Source of the DNA: Acetobacter cerevisiae
Lineage (GTDB): Bacteria > Pseudomonadota > Alphaproteobacteria > Acetobacterales > Acetobacteraceae
DNA length: 44,958 nt
Assembly (NCBI RefSeq): GCF_001580535.1
Contig: NZ_LHZA01000137.1
Location: forward strand, 1 to 44,958
Direction: 5' to 3'
Position 1 is the stretch's first letter; each line of letters begins with the position of its first letter. The notes under the pieces were generated by a model, which worked only from the letters and a program-made list of their open reading frames with translations, was not told the origin of the DNA and did not search any database. The translations under genes and the position numbers were made by a program. Positions 17,491 to 25,716 of the stretch are shown here, one piece after another.

Positions 17491-19688
17491 CAGGAAAAGC
17501 CTATACTACCCTGTGCGTTGCGTCGTTCCCCGTAATAGCAGAATGCCTGACCGTAGGACGCATACGCCATACAGTTGGAAACGAAGTGCTTGTCAAACAG
17601 GTTACGGACACTGGCCGAGGCCGTCCACCCATGCAGCGAGGGGGAGAGGTTAGACAGGTCATACCGGATGGAGCCATCAAACAGCGCATAGTTCGGCACC
17701 CACACGCTGCCATTATCGCCCTCGCCCCCATAGGCTTTGGCGGTGTAGCGCATGCCACCCCCAAAGCCGAAGCCTTTCATGGGGCCAGACGGCATGGTGT
17801 AGAAGGCAAACAGTGAGGCATTCCCTTTACCGGACTGGATCAGCGGTTTGCCGGTTGAATCATCATGCACTTTCTGAACACTGACTGCCGCAGTGACCAT
17901 CAGCCCTTTGTAAACATCCGCATGCGCTTCAAACTCAAACCCGTCGGAATGCACCTTACCGCTCTGCACGCTGTACGGCAGGCTGCCGACAGAGACGAGA
18001 ACATTGGTCTGCTCAATATGGAAGCCTGCGGCAGTCAGCAGAACCGGTGTTCCCGGAATCTGATATTTCAGGCCACCTTCAAGCTGTTTCCCGATGGAGG
18101 GGTCAGCCTGCCGCATTGTCTTGCCGCCATTGTCTGACACAAGGCCGGACTGCGGCTGGAAGGATGTTGAATAGCTGATGTACGGCGCAAGCCCGAAGTC
18201 AAAGTGATACAGGCCGGACGCGCGCCATGTAATCTGGCTGGAGCGCTGCCGCGTATCGGACCCGCTAAAACGCTCGATCTGATGAGAGCGATACCAGTCA
18301 TTCCGCAGGCTTCCGTTCAGCACCAGTCCGCCCCAGTGGATTTCGTCCTGCCCATAGGCGCCAATCTGGTGAGAGTCCGCTTTATACCGGGCCGCCGCAA
18401 CCATGTCAGGAAACGACATGTGGTAGTTGGGATGCAGCACGTTCAGGTCCGGCGCATCACCCTCGCTGTAGAGTTCCCCTGCCTGCTGCCACATGTAGTC
18501 GTAGCCAAACATCAATGTATGCCGCAGGGGGCCGGTGTTCACATGCCCTTTAAACTGGCTGTCAAATGCCAGATTGTGCACGTGTTCATTGGTGCCATAA
18601 GCATAACGCGGCACCGTATCCGGGCTGCTGTAATAGCCGGCATCATAGGTGCTTCTCTGATCTACCTTGATATCGTCGTAACGCCCGCGGGAGTTGAAGC
18701 TCCAGTCGTTATTGAAGCGATGCGAGAAGATATAGGTAAAGGAGCCGTGTTTGCGGTTGAATTTCTCAACGCCGACGTCCCCATCATAGAAGTTACGTGG
18801 CAGATAGCCGAAGGACGCGCGCCTGAGGGAGCCTTCCAGCGGCACACCGCCATAGGTCCCGCTTTCCGGGTCATACTGGTAATTGCCCAGAATTGTCAGC
18901 GTGGTCGGGCCATCGCCCCCAAAGCTGAAAGACGGGCTGATGGAAAAACGCCGGCTGCCCGTTTTGGACAACTGCGTGTGCTGGCCGTTCACTGTTCCAT
19001 ACAGACGATAGCGCACCGAGCCGTTGTCAGTCGCGTAGCCACCAACATCGGCATCCACACGGTACAGGTCAAACATGCCGCCCGTTGTGGTGACATCACC
19101 ATAAGAGCGCTGCGCAGTTGGCAGTTTGCTGGAAAGTGCTGCAAGACCGCCGGGGCTGGACTGGCCATAGAGCGCAGAGGCCGGGCCTTTCAGCATTTCA
19201 ACCCGGTCAAGCCGGAACGTATCGGTCTGCCCCACCGCATAGCCTGTCGGGCTGTCCTGCATCTTCAGGCCGTCAAGGAACGTGGGAACACTAAAACCAC
19301 GGAGAAGGAACTGGTCATACCGCGTGCCAATGCCGCCACGCAGATCCGGCGTGATGCCTGCCGTATAGCGCACCGCCTGATTGAGACTCAGCACGCCGCG
19401 CACATTCATCTCATTGCGGGTGATGACGGAAACAGACTGGGCCGTTTCAATCAGCGGCGTATCGCTTTTGGTGGCGGACGATGCAGATGTGGAAAGCCGA
19501 CGCCCCTGCACGTTGATAGCCTCGGCAGCCGCAGCATGCGCTGCCGACTTCGCCGCAGGCTTTTGCGAGGATGTTTTGACGGAGGACGACTTTCCTGCCG
19601 CATCCTTTTTTTCAGGTTCAGCGGCCAGAAGAGGCTGGCTGGCGCAGGTCACCCCCAACACGACGAAAAGACAGGCAGTACGAGACAC
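17487..19688 (-). CDS. TonB-dependent siderophore receptor (FhuA/FoxA-like)
   Basis: This 733-residue outer-membrane receptor starts at a GTG behind GGGAGAAAG. After a signal peptide (cleavage near LLAAE) and a low-complexity Lys/Ser/Ala linker come the plug motifs TPLIETAQSVSVITRNEM, LNQAVRYTAGITPD, FLLRGFSVPTFLDGLKMQD, RLDRVEMLKGPASALYGQSS and PGGLAALSSK. The barrel ends RNAQGSIGFSW with a terminal aromatic residue. Plug pattern and length fit hydroxamate-type receptors such as FhuA and FoxA. The N-terminus lacks a separate signalling (STN) domain, so it should not control a sigma factor. It is the first gene of an operon with the PepSY protein (GTGA overlap) and a small membrane protein. 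Confidence 0.9.
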   Translation of the reverse strand: MSRTACLFVVLGVTCASQPLLAAEPEKKDAAGKSSSVKTSSQKPAAKSAAHAAAAEAINVQGRRLSTSASSATKSDTPLIETAQSVSVITRNEMNVRGVLSLNQAVRYTAGITPDLRGGIGTRYDQFLLRGFSVPTFLDGLKMQDSPTGYAVGQTDTFRLDRVEMLKGPASALYGQSSPGGLAALSSKLPTAQRSYGDVTTTGGMFDLYRVDADVGGYATDNGSVRYRLYGTVNGQHTQLSKTGSRRFSISPSFSFGGDGPTTLTILGNYQYDPESGTYGGVPLEGSLRRASFGYLPRNFYDGDVGVEKFNRKHGSFTYIFSHRFNNDWSFNSRGRYDDIKVDQRSTYDAGYYSSPDTVPRYAYGTNEHVHNLAFDSQFKGHVNTGPLRHTLMFGYDYMWQQAGELYSEGDAPDLNVLHPNYHMSFPDMVAAARYKADSHQIGAYGQDEIHWGGLVLNGSLRNDWYRSHQIERFSGSDTRQRSSQITWRASGLYHFDFGLAPYISYSTSFQPQSGLVSDNGGKTMRQADPSIGKQLEGGLKYQIPGTPVLLTAAGFHIEQTNVLVSVGSLPYSVQSGKVHSDGFEFEAHADVYKGLMVTAAVSVQKVHDDSTGKPLIQSGKGNASLFAFYTMPSGPMKGFGFGGGMRYTAKAYGGEGDNGSVWVPNYALFDGSIRYDLSNLSPSLHGWTASASVRNLFDKHFVSNCMAYASYGQAFCYYGERRNAQGSIGFSW

Positions 19689-19730
19689 GGCGTTCTTTCT
19701 CCCACAAAGTAGGAGCCGCTTACATGAAGA

Positions 19731-19745
19731 TGCGAATTATTTGCA
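19731..19745 (-). promoter_or_regulatory. Fur-like 7-1-7 inverted repeat before the receptor-PepSY operon
   Basis: TGCGAATTATTTGCA is a near-perfect 7-1-7 dyad (6 of 7 arm pairs). It matches 10 of 14 arm positions of the Fur core TGATAAT-n-ATTATCA and shares the TGCGAAT arm with the box at 10977-10995. It lies 42 bases upstream of the receptor start. Confidence 0.55.
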
Positions 19746-19835
19746 ATATACCATTTGGCAATAATATGGCAGGCCAGCCCTGCATCACTGATTTGGGGGC
19801 CGCTAAAAAGCGGTGCCCTCGCCCCCTGCCTGCCG

Positions 19836-21494
19836 TTAAAGCCCCAGCCCGTCTACTGTTTTTCCGGAAATATCCATCGCCACGGCTTCCGCAATACGGA
19901 TGCCATCAATTCCGGCTGAGAGAATGCCGCCCGCATACCCTGCCCCCTCGCCCGCAGGATACAGGCCGGGGGTGCTGAGGGACTGACCATCCGCGCCGCG
20001 CGGGATGCGCAGCGGGGAGGAGGTGCGGGTTTCAACACCCGTCATAACCGCATCTTCCATCGCAAAGCCTTTCAACTTGCGGTCAAACAACGGCAGCGCT
20101 TCCCGCAGAGCGGCGACGGCGAAGTCCGGCAAACAGGTGGACAGATCCGCAGGCGTCACGCCCGGCTTGTAGGACGGCACCACCGCGCCGAGTGTGGTGG
20201 ACGGACGACCCGCCAGAAAATCCCCCACGCGCTGGGCAGGGGCTTTGTAAGACCGGCCACCGGCTTCAAACGCCTTGCGTTCCCAGTGGCGCTGGAACGC
20301 CATGCCCGCCAGCGGATCATCCGGGTAATCTTCACCGGGGCGCAGATCCACCACCATGCCGGAATTGGCGTTGCGTTCCGCGCGGGAATACTGGCTCATG
20401 CCGTTGGTGACCACCTGCCCTTCTTCGGATGTCGCGGCGACCACGGTGCCCCCGGGGCACATGCAGAAGGAATACACCCCGCGCCCGTTGCTGGCATGAT
20501 GCACCAGCCGGTATTCCGCCGCCCCCAGCAGCGGATTGCCCGCGCTGGTGCCAAACTGCGCCGTATCAATCACGGATTGCGGATGCTCAATCCGCACACC
20601 AATGGAAAACGGCTTGGCCTGCATCTGCACGCCTGCCTGTTGCAACATGGTAAAGGTGTCCCGCGCGCTGTGGCCGACGGCCATCACCACATGGTCTGCG
20701 GCAATCACCTCGCCCTCTGCCGTGCGCACGCCTTTAATACGGCCCGTGCCTTCATCCTGCACCAGACCGTCCACACGGGTTCCAAAGCGATATTCACCGC
20801 CTGCCGCTTCAATTTCGGCGCGGATATGCTCCACCATGGAAACGAGCCGGAACGTGCCGATATGCGGGTGCGCCAGATACAGGATTTCTTCCGGGGCACC
20901 GGCCTTCACAAATTCTTCCAGCACCCGGCGGCCCAGAAAACGCGGGTCACGCACCTGACTATAGAGCTTGCCGTCCGAGAACGTCCCGGCCCCGCCCTCG
21001 CCAAACTGCACGTTGCTCTCCGGCGTCAGCACCCCCTGCCGCCACAGCGCGAACGTATCCACCGTGCGTTCCCGCACCACCTTGCCGCGTTCCAGAATCA
21101 ACGGACGCAGGCCCATCTGCGCCAGCGTGAGGGCGGCCATAAAACCGCACGGCCCGGCCCCGATTACGATGGGACGCAGATAGCCCGGCTTGCTGGCCAG
21201 TGCTGCACCATCCGTCACCGGTGGACGCCAGGCCATCTCGGGTGCGATATTCACATGCGGGTCTTTGGGGTGTTCGGCCCGGTAGCGCGCCAGCACGGCG
21301 GCCTCATCCTTCACGGCGCAATCCACCGTGTAGACCAGCATGATCGCGCTGCGCCGCCGTGCATCATGCCCCCGCCGGAACACGGTAAAATGCTCCAGCG
21401 CATCCGGCGCAATCGCAAGGCGCGCCCGGATGGCCTCCTCCAGCGCTTCGGGGGGATGGTCCAGCGGAAGCCGCAGTTCGGTCAGTCTGAGCAT
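19836..21494 (-). CDS. NAD(P)/FAD-dependent oxidoreductase (COG2509-like)
   Basis: This 552-residue flavoprotein has an N-terminal domain of about 100 residues (LRLPLDHPPEALEEAIRARL, then FTVFRRGHDARRR) ahead of the FAD-binding motif PIVIGAGPCGFMAALTLAQ at about residues 108-126. VQFGEGGAGTFSDGKL, HVVMAVGHSARDTF and the C-terminal GLYPAGEGAGYAGGILSAGIDGIRIAE are the recurrent blocks of the COG2509 group of uncharacterised FAD-dependent dehydrogenases, in which the last block completes the FAD site. No biochemical role is established. SFCMCPGG near residue 347 is a conserved cysteine motif of the group. The gene is monocistronic, 147 bases from the receptor operon start and divergent from the CDF gene at 21598. 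Confidence 0.8.
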   Translation of the reverse strand: MLRLTELRLPLDHPPEALEEAIRARLAIAPDALEHFTVFRRGHDARRRSAIMLVYTVDCAVKDEAAVLARYRAEHPKDPHVNIAPEMAWRPPVTDGAALASKPGYLRPIVIGAGPCGFMAALTLAQMGLRPLILERGKVVRERTVDTFALWRQGVLTPESNVQFGEGGAGTFSDGKLYSQVRDPRFLGRRVLEEFVKAGAPEEILYLAHPHIGTFRLVSMVEHIRAEIEAAGGEYRFGTRVDGLVQDEGTGRIKGVRTAEGEVIAADHVVMAVGHSARDTFTMLQQAGVQMQAKPFSIGVRIEHPQSVIDTAQFGTSAGNPLLGAAEYRLVHHASNGRGVYSFCMCPGGTVVAATSEEGQVVTNGMSQYSRAERNANSGMVVDLRPGEDYPDDPLAGMAFQRHWERKAFEAGGRSYKAPAQRVGDFLAGRPSTTLGAVVPSYKPGVTPADLSTCLPDFAVAALREALPLFDRKLKGFAMEDAVMTGVETRTSSPLRIPRGADGQSLSTPGLYPAGEGAGYAGGILSAGIDGIRIAEAVAMDISGKTVDGLGL

Positions 21495-21597
21495 GGCGCG
21501 ACCTTTATCACATGTGATAGACAGTTAAGGGGCTTCCCTATGCCGGACAGCGTTCTGACGCAACGGGCACGCCTCCGCCAACCCGCAAGGACCCGAC

Positions 21598-22743
21598 ATG
21601 TCTCAGCCGCCGTCCGCCTCCTCCGGCCCGCACACGGACCATTCCGCCTGCACGACGCATGACCACACGCATGCGCAGGATGACGCCCACGGTGAGGCTG
21701 GTCAGAAGTCGGCGGCCCCGTCCTGCGGGCATACCCATACGCACGACGCTCACGCTTCCGCAGACCATGCGCATGATGACCATGACCATGACCACGATCA
21801 TGACGGGCACGACCATCACCACCACGGGTTCGGGCACGCACATGTTCATACCCCGGCCTCGTTCGGATGGTCCTTTGCCATCGGGATTGTGCTGAACGTT
21901 GTCTATCTGGGAGCAGAGGCCTTGTGGGGCATTCTGTCCAACTCGCTCTCCCTGCTGGCGGATGCCGGGCACAACCTCTCCGATGTTCTGGCACTGGCGG
22001 CGGCATGGCTGGCGCAGCATCTGTCCGCCAAATCCCCCTCCGCCCGTTTTACCTATGGGCTGCGACGCTCTTCCATTCTGGCGGCCCTCGCTAATGCCGT
22101 CATCCTCATGCTGGTGACGGGCGGGGTCGCATGGGAGTCCATCGAGCGGCTGTTCCACCCGGCCCCGGTGGCCGGCAAGACCATGATGATTGTGGCGGCC
22201 ATCGGCATTCTGGTGAATGGCGGCACGGCCCTGCTGTTTGCCTCCGGCCAGAAAAACGACATCAATATTCGTGGGGCCTTCCTGCATATGGCGTCGGACG
22301 CCGTGACCTCTCTGGCCGTGGTGATTGCGGGCGGGCTGGTACTGCTGACCGGCCTGACATGGATCGACCCCGCCATCAGTCTTGCCATTTCCGTTGTGGT
22401 GGTGCTGGCCACATGGTCGCTGCTGCGGGATTCACTGGATATGGCGCTGGATGGCGTCCCCCGCTCCGTGGACCGGGACAGTGTGGAGACTTTCCTGCGC
22501 ACCCAGCCCGGCGTTGCGGACCTGCATGACCTGCACATCTGGCCCATGAGCACGACGGAAACCGCGCTTACGGTGCATCTGGTCCGTGAGGCCAGCCTGC
22601 CTGCCGGCCAGACAGAGACCCTGCTGCTGCAAAACACGGTGGCAACCCTGCGCACCCGCTTTGGCATCGTGCACCCCACCGTGCAGATTGAAAGTGCGGA
22701 CTATCATCCGTCCTGCCATCTGGTGGACCCACACACGGTTTAA
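21598..22743 (+). CDS. Cation diffusion facilitator, CzcD/ZitB-like, with His-rich N-terminus
   Basis: This 381-residue metal exporter begins at ATG 21598 after AAGGA. The first 80 residues are extremely rich in His and Asp (runs such as HDDHDHDHDHDGHDHHHHG), a presumed cytoplasmic metal-binding tail. The membrane domain follows with LLADAGHNLSDVLALAAAWL, which carries the HxxxD zinc-site pair of helix 2, and the second pair in FLHMASDAVTSLAVV. The C-terminal cytoplasmic domain contains VADLHDLHIWPMSTTETALTVHL, where the HIWP motif is typical of CzcD/ZitB/ZnT proteins. These antiport Zn2+ (also Co2+ or Cd2+) against protons across the inner membrane. A second CDF gene follows 40 bases later. 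Confidence 0.9.
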   Translation: MSQPPSASSGPHTDHSACTTHDHTHAQDDAHGEAGQKSAAPSCGHTHTHDAHASADHAHDDHDHDHDHDGHDHHHHGFGHAHVHTPASFGWSFAIGIVLNVVYLGAEALWGILSNSLSLLADAGHNLSDVLALAAAWLAQHLSAKSPSARFTYGLRRSSILAALANAVILMLVTGGVAWESIERLFHPAPVAGKTMMIVAAIGILVNGGTALLFASGQKNDINIRGAFLHMASDAVTSLAVVIAGGLVLLTGLTWIDPAISLAISVVVVLATWSLLRDSLDMALDGVPRSVDRDSVETFLRTQPGVADLHDLHIWPMSTTETALTVHLVREASLPAGQTETLLLQNTVATLRTRFGIVHPTVQIESADYHPSCHLVDPHTV

Positions 22744-22783
22744 GCGGCTGCGTTTTTGGTCAAGGTCTGGTATCGCTCTGCCC

Positions 22784-23728
22784 ATGCAGCTCCCTCTCCC
22801 CCAAAGTAACAAAAGCATCGCCCTGTGCAGTCTGGCCGTTAGTCTGGTTGCACTGGGGCTGAAATACGCCGCCTACGCCACCAGTGGCAGCGTGGCGCTG
22901 TATTCCGATGCGGTGGAGACCATCATCAATGTGGTCTCAGCCTTAGGGGGGCTGTGGGCGCTAAGCGTTGCGGAACGTCCGGCAGACCACAACCACACAT
23001 ACGGACACTATAAAGCGGAATATCTCTCCGCTGTGGCCGAGGGCACACTGGTGCTGGTCACCGCCTTTGTCATCGGGCGCGAGGCCGTGGAAGGTTTTCT
23101 GCACCCGCACCCTACCGGCGCGCCTTATGTGGGTATTCTGCTCAACGCGACCGCCACAGTGGTCAATCTGGTGTGGGGGCTGACCCTTGTGCATGCGGGG
23201 CGCAGCCGTCGCTCCCCCGCCCTGCAGGCAGGCGGGCAGCATGTGCTGTCTGATGTCTGGACGGGCGTGGGGCTGGTGGTCGGCATGTTGCTGATCCCGC
23301 TAACGGGGTGGATCTGGCTGGATGCCGTGCTGGCCGGGCTGATTGCCATCAACGTGCTGCGCGTGGGCTGGGAGATGATGCGGGAGTCCATCGCAGGCCT
23401 GATGGACGAGGCCCCCGCCCCGGAAACGCTGGATGATATCCGCGACATTATCGCCACCAACGGACGCGGCGCGATTGAAGCCCATGACATCCGCACCCGC
23501 ATTGTGGGCGCCATCACGTTTCTGGAATTCCATCTGGTTGTGCCCGGCAGCATGACGGTGGAGGAAGCCCACCAGATCTGTGACCGGATTGAATCCGGTC
23601 TGCGCACCAAAATGGGGGATACGCTGGTGCATATCCATGTCGAGCCGGACAACATGGCCAAGCATGAAGGCATTGTGTTCTGGCCTCGCCCTGCAACCGA
23701 GTCCGCCGCGCCGGGAAAATCTGTTTAA
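22784..23728 (+). CDS. Cation diffusion facilitator, FieF-like
   Basis: This 314-residue second CDF transporter starts at ATG 22784; extending the frame upstream to 22586 would overlap the previous gene with non-native sequence. It lacks the His-rich tail. VALYSDAVETIINVVSALGG in helix 2 has the DxxxxT-type arrangement seen in FieF and the broader iron/zinc CDF group, and HVLSDVWTGVGLVVGMLL in helix 5 supplies the second metal pair (HxxxD). YGHYKAEYLSAVAEGTLVL is the typical loop between helices 2 and 3. The C-terminal domain IEAHDIRTRIVGAITFLEFHL has the FieF-type pattern rather than HIWP. It exports divalent cations, probably Fe2+, Mn2+ or Zn2+. It is likely co-transcribed with the preceding CDF gene but with a different metal preference. 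Confidence 0.88.
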   Translation: MQLPLPQSNKSIALCSLAVSLVALGLKYAAYATSGSVALYSDAVETIINVVSALGGLWALSVAERPADHNHTYGHYKAEYLSAVAEGTLVLVTAFVIGREAVEGFLHPHPTGAPYVGILLNATATVVNLVWGLTLVHAGRSRRSPALQAGGQHVLSDVWTGVGLVVGMLLIPLTGWIWLDAVLAGLIAINVLRVGWEMMRESIAGLMDEAPAPETLDDIRDIIATNGRGAIEAHDIRTRIVGAITFLEFHLVVPGSMTVEEAHQICDRIESGLRTKMGDTLVHIHVEPDNMAKHEGIVFWPRPATESAAPGKSV

Positions 23729-23913
23729 CGCGTTTTCAGTTTTACGATAGGTTTTGCCCGCCAGATCCGCGTTCAGCGTCCCGTTTTGCGCATATTACTC
23801 GGGGCTGACATGCATTTTATTAATACAGAGCGCGCATAAAACCAGACAATGCTTTCCTCGTTGTAAAGACGTGTTAGAACGCCTTACGTCTTCTCAGCCA
23901 ATCAGGATTATCC

Positions 23914-25296
23914 ATGTCTGCCAGCGTGCCCGTCACGTCCGCTCAGCTTCGCCATTTACGGGACCAGGCGAAGGCCGGCACGGTTAACTGGCGGCGGAAG
24001 CTGATCTATTGGTCCGGTGCCGTCATGGTGGGCGTGGTCGCCGTCACCTTCGCCTTTCTGGCAGATAAGGCGGCGGGGCTCCGCAACCAGATTATCGCCC
24101 TCAGCCCCTGGCTGATGCTGATTGTCACCCCCGGCGGGCTGGCCCTGTCCACATGGCTGACGCGCACATGGTTCCGGGGCGCGCAGGGCAGCGGCATTCC
24201 GCAGGCCATTGCCTGCATGCATCTGAATGATTTCCGCATTATTGACAGGGTTCTGGCGCTAAAAATCGCGCTGGCCAAAATTTTCCTCACCTGCCTCGGG
24301 CTGCTCTCGGGCGGCTCTATCGGGCGAGAAGGCCCCACAGTGCAGGTCGGTGCGTCCATCATGCACACCGTCGGGCGCTTTATGGGGGTGCATGACCCCA
24401 TCAAACAGCGTGCGCTGATCAAAGCCGGGGGCGCAGCCGGGGTGGCCGCTGCGTTCAACACGCCGCTGGCGGGCATTGTCTTCGGCATTGAAGAACTGGC
24501 TCATTCCTACGAACAGCGCACCAGCGGCACCATGCTGACCTGTGTGGTGATTGCCGGTGTCACGGCCATCGCCATGGTGGGGAACTATACCTATTTCGGT
24601 CATACCAGTTCCGTAGTGCCGGTGGGTGTCAGCTGGCTGGCGGTGCTGGCCTGCGGTGTGCTGGGCGGGCTGAGCGGTGGCTCCTTTTCTGCCCTGCTTA
24701 TTCGTATCTCCCGCGGCGTTCCCGGTCGCATGGGCCTGTTCATTGCCCGGCATCCCATTTCATTCTCCGCACTCTGCGGACTGGTTCTGGCCATTATCGG
24801 CCTGCTGTCCGGCGGCATGACCTACGGCACGGGCTATGTGCAGGCGCGCGATATCATCATGGGGTCCGGGGATTATCCGGCCTCTTTCTTCGTACTAAAA
24901 TTTCTGGCCACCATCGTGTCCTACTGTTCCGGCATTCCGGGCGGCCTGTTTGCCCCGTCCCTGTCCGTCGGGGCCGGCATGGGCGGCTGGGTGGCGCAGT
25001 ATCTGCCGCATACCTCGCCGGGGGCTGTGGTGCTGCTGGGCACGGTGGCCTATTTTGCCGCGGTGACACAGGCTCCGCTGACCGCGACCGTCATTGTTAT
25101 GGAAATGTGTGACAACCAGCAGATCACCCTTGCCCTGCTGGCCAGCGCCTTTCTGGCGTTTGGTGTCTCCCGCGCCCTGTGCAGCCACGCCCTGTATGGC
25201 GCGCTGGCCGTCCGCTTCCTGCGCACGGCAGACCCACAGCCCAATTCGTCCTCCTCACCCACCCCGGCGACCGACACCATGGGGCGCACCCAGTAA
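23914..25296 (+). CDS. ClC-type H+/Cl- antiporter
   Basis: This 460-residue protein has the three selectivity motifs of ClC proteins: GSGIP (residues 92-96), GREGP (137-141) and GIPGGLFAPSLSVGAGMGG near 344. Gating glutamate E139 is present. E194 in GIEELAHSYE occupies the position of the internal proton glutamate: the spacing of 55 residues equals that between E148 and E203 of the E. coli antiporter. The protein is therefore predicted to be a proton-coupled exchanger, not a channel. In bacteria such exchangers support acid resistance, a plausible need for an acetic acid producer. It is a single gene 185 bases after the CDF pair and ends convergently with the small gene at 25320. Confidence 0.9.
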   Translation: MSASVPVTSAQLRHLRDQAKAGTVNWRRKLIYWSGAVMVGVVAVTFAFLADKAAGLRNQIIALSPWLMLIVTPGGLALSTWLTRTWFRGAQGSGIPQAIACMHLNDFRIIDRVLALKIALAKIFLTCLGLLSGGSIGREGPTVQVGASIMHTVGRFMGVHDPIKQRALIKAGGAAGVAAAFNTPLAGIVFGIEELAHSYEQRTSGTMLTCVVIAGVTAIAMVGNYTYFGHTSSVVPVGVSWLAVLACGVLGGLSGGSFSALLIRISRGVPGRMGLFIARHPISFSALCGLVLAIIGLLSGGMTYGTGYVQARDIIMGSGDYPASFFVLKFLATIVSYCSGIPGGLFAPSLSVGAGMGGWVAQYLPHTSPGAVVLLGTVAYFAAVTQAPLTATVIVMEMCDNQQITLALLASAFLAFGVSRALCSHALYGALAVRFLRTADPQPNSSSSPTPATDTMGRTQ

Positions 25297-25326
25297 ACAG
25301 CCGTGAATAACCCGCCTGTTTACTGG
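25290..25326. terminator. 11-base perfect inverted repeat joining two convergent gene ends
   Basis: CCAGTAAACAG (25290-25300) and CTGTTTACTGG (25316-25326) are exact reverse complements with a 15-base loop. Each arm contains the TAA stop of one of the two convergent genes, and both genes end in CAGTAA. The position suggests a shared bidirectional terminator, although the stem is AT-rich and no U tract follows. Confidence 0.45.
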
Positions 25327-25529
25327 ACCAGCAGGAAGCGCCCGGCCACGACGGAGGTGGCAATCAGCCCCACCAGCATTTCCTGCGCCATCAGGGAGAG
25401 GTGCGTCACCCCCAGACCGTGCAGAAGCTGCAGGACGGCAAAAAAGAGGACGCCAATGCAGGTCCCCATTTTCAGGGCAGTATAAGTACTCAGCTTCAGA
25501 GTCTTTTTACGGGGCCAGACGCTACGCAT
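25320..25529 (-). CDS. Small two-helix membrane protein
   Basis: A 69-residue protein behind a good ribosome-binding site (AAAGGACGA, about 5 bases before ATG). A basic N-terminus (RSVWPRKKTLKL) precedes two hydrophobic helices, about residues 18-38 (ALKMGTCIGVLFFAVLQLL) and 45-68 (LMAQEMLVGLIATSVVAGRF). The positive-inside rule puts the N-terminus in the cytoplasm. I recognise no family. It is convergent with the ClC gene and 187 bases downstream of the Hint gene on the same strand. Confidence 0.55.
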   Translation of the reverse strand: MRSVWPRKKTLKLSTYTALKMGTCIGVLFFAVLQLLHGLGVTHLSLMAQEMLVGLIATSVVAGRFLLVQ

Positions 25530-25716
25530 GGTTCGTCCTTTCAGTCCTCTCTGGGGCAGGTGTGTCTTCCAGGTACAAAAGATAGGCTATCAAAAATAAT
25601 TGCAATAACGCAACAAAATGATGTGCAGAATGTTGTCTCTCCAGATGCCTCAATCAGCCGTCTGCGGTCCGGCATATCTGCACCGAACCGCATAACGCGC
25701 TTTGAACAAGGCGACG

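Noticed and set aside
21482..22287. - strand frames opposite the His-rich tail of the first CDF gene
   Set aside because: Repetitive Met/Val translations (for example VVMVVPVMIVVMVMVIM) are the mirror of the His/Asp codon repeats, not a membrane protein.
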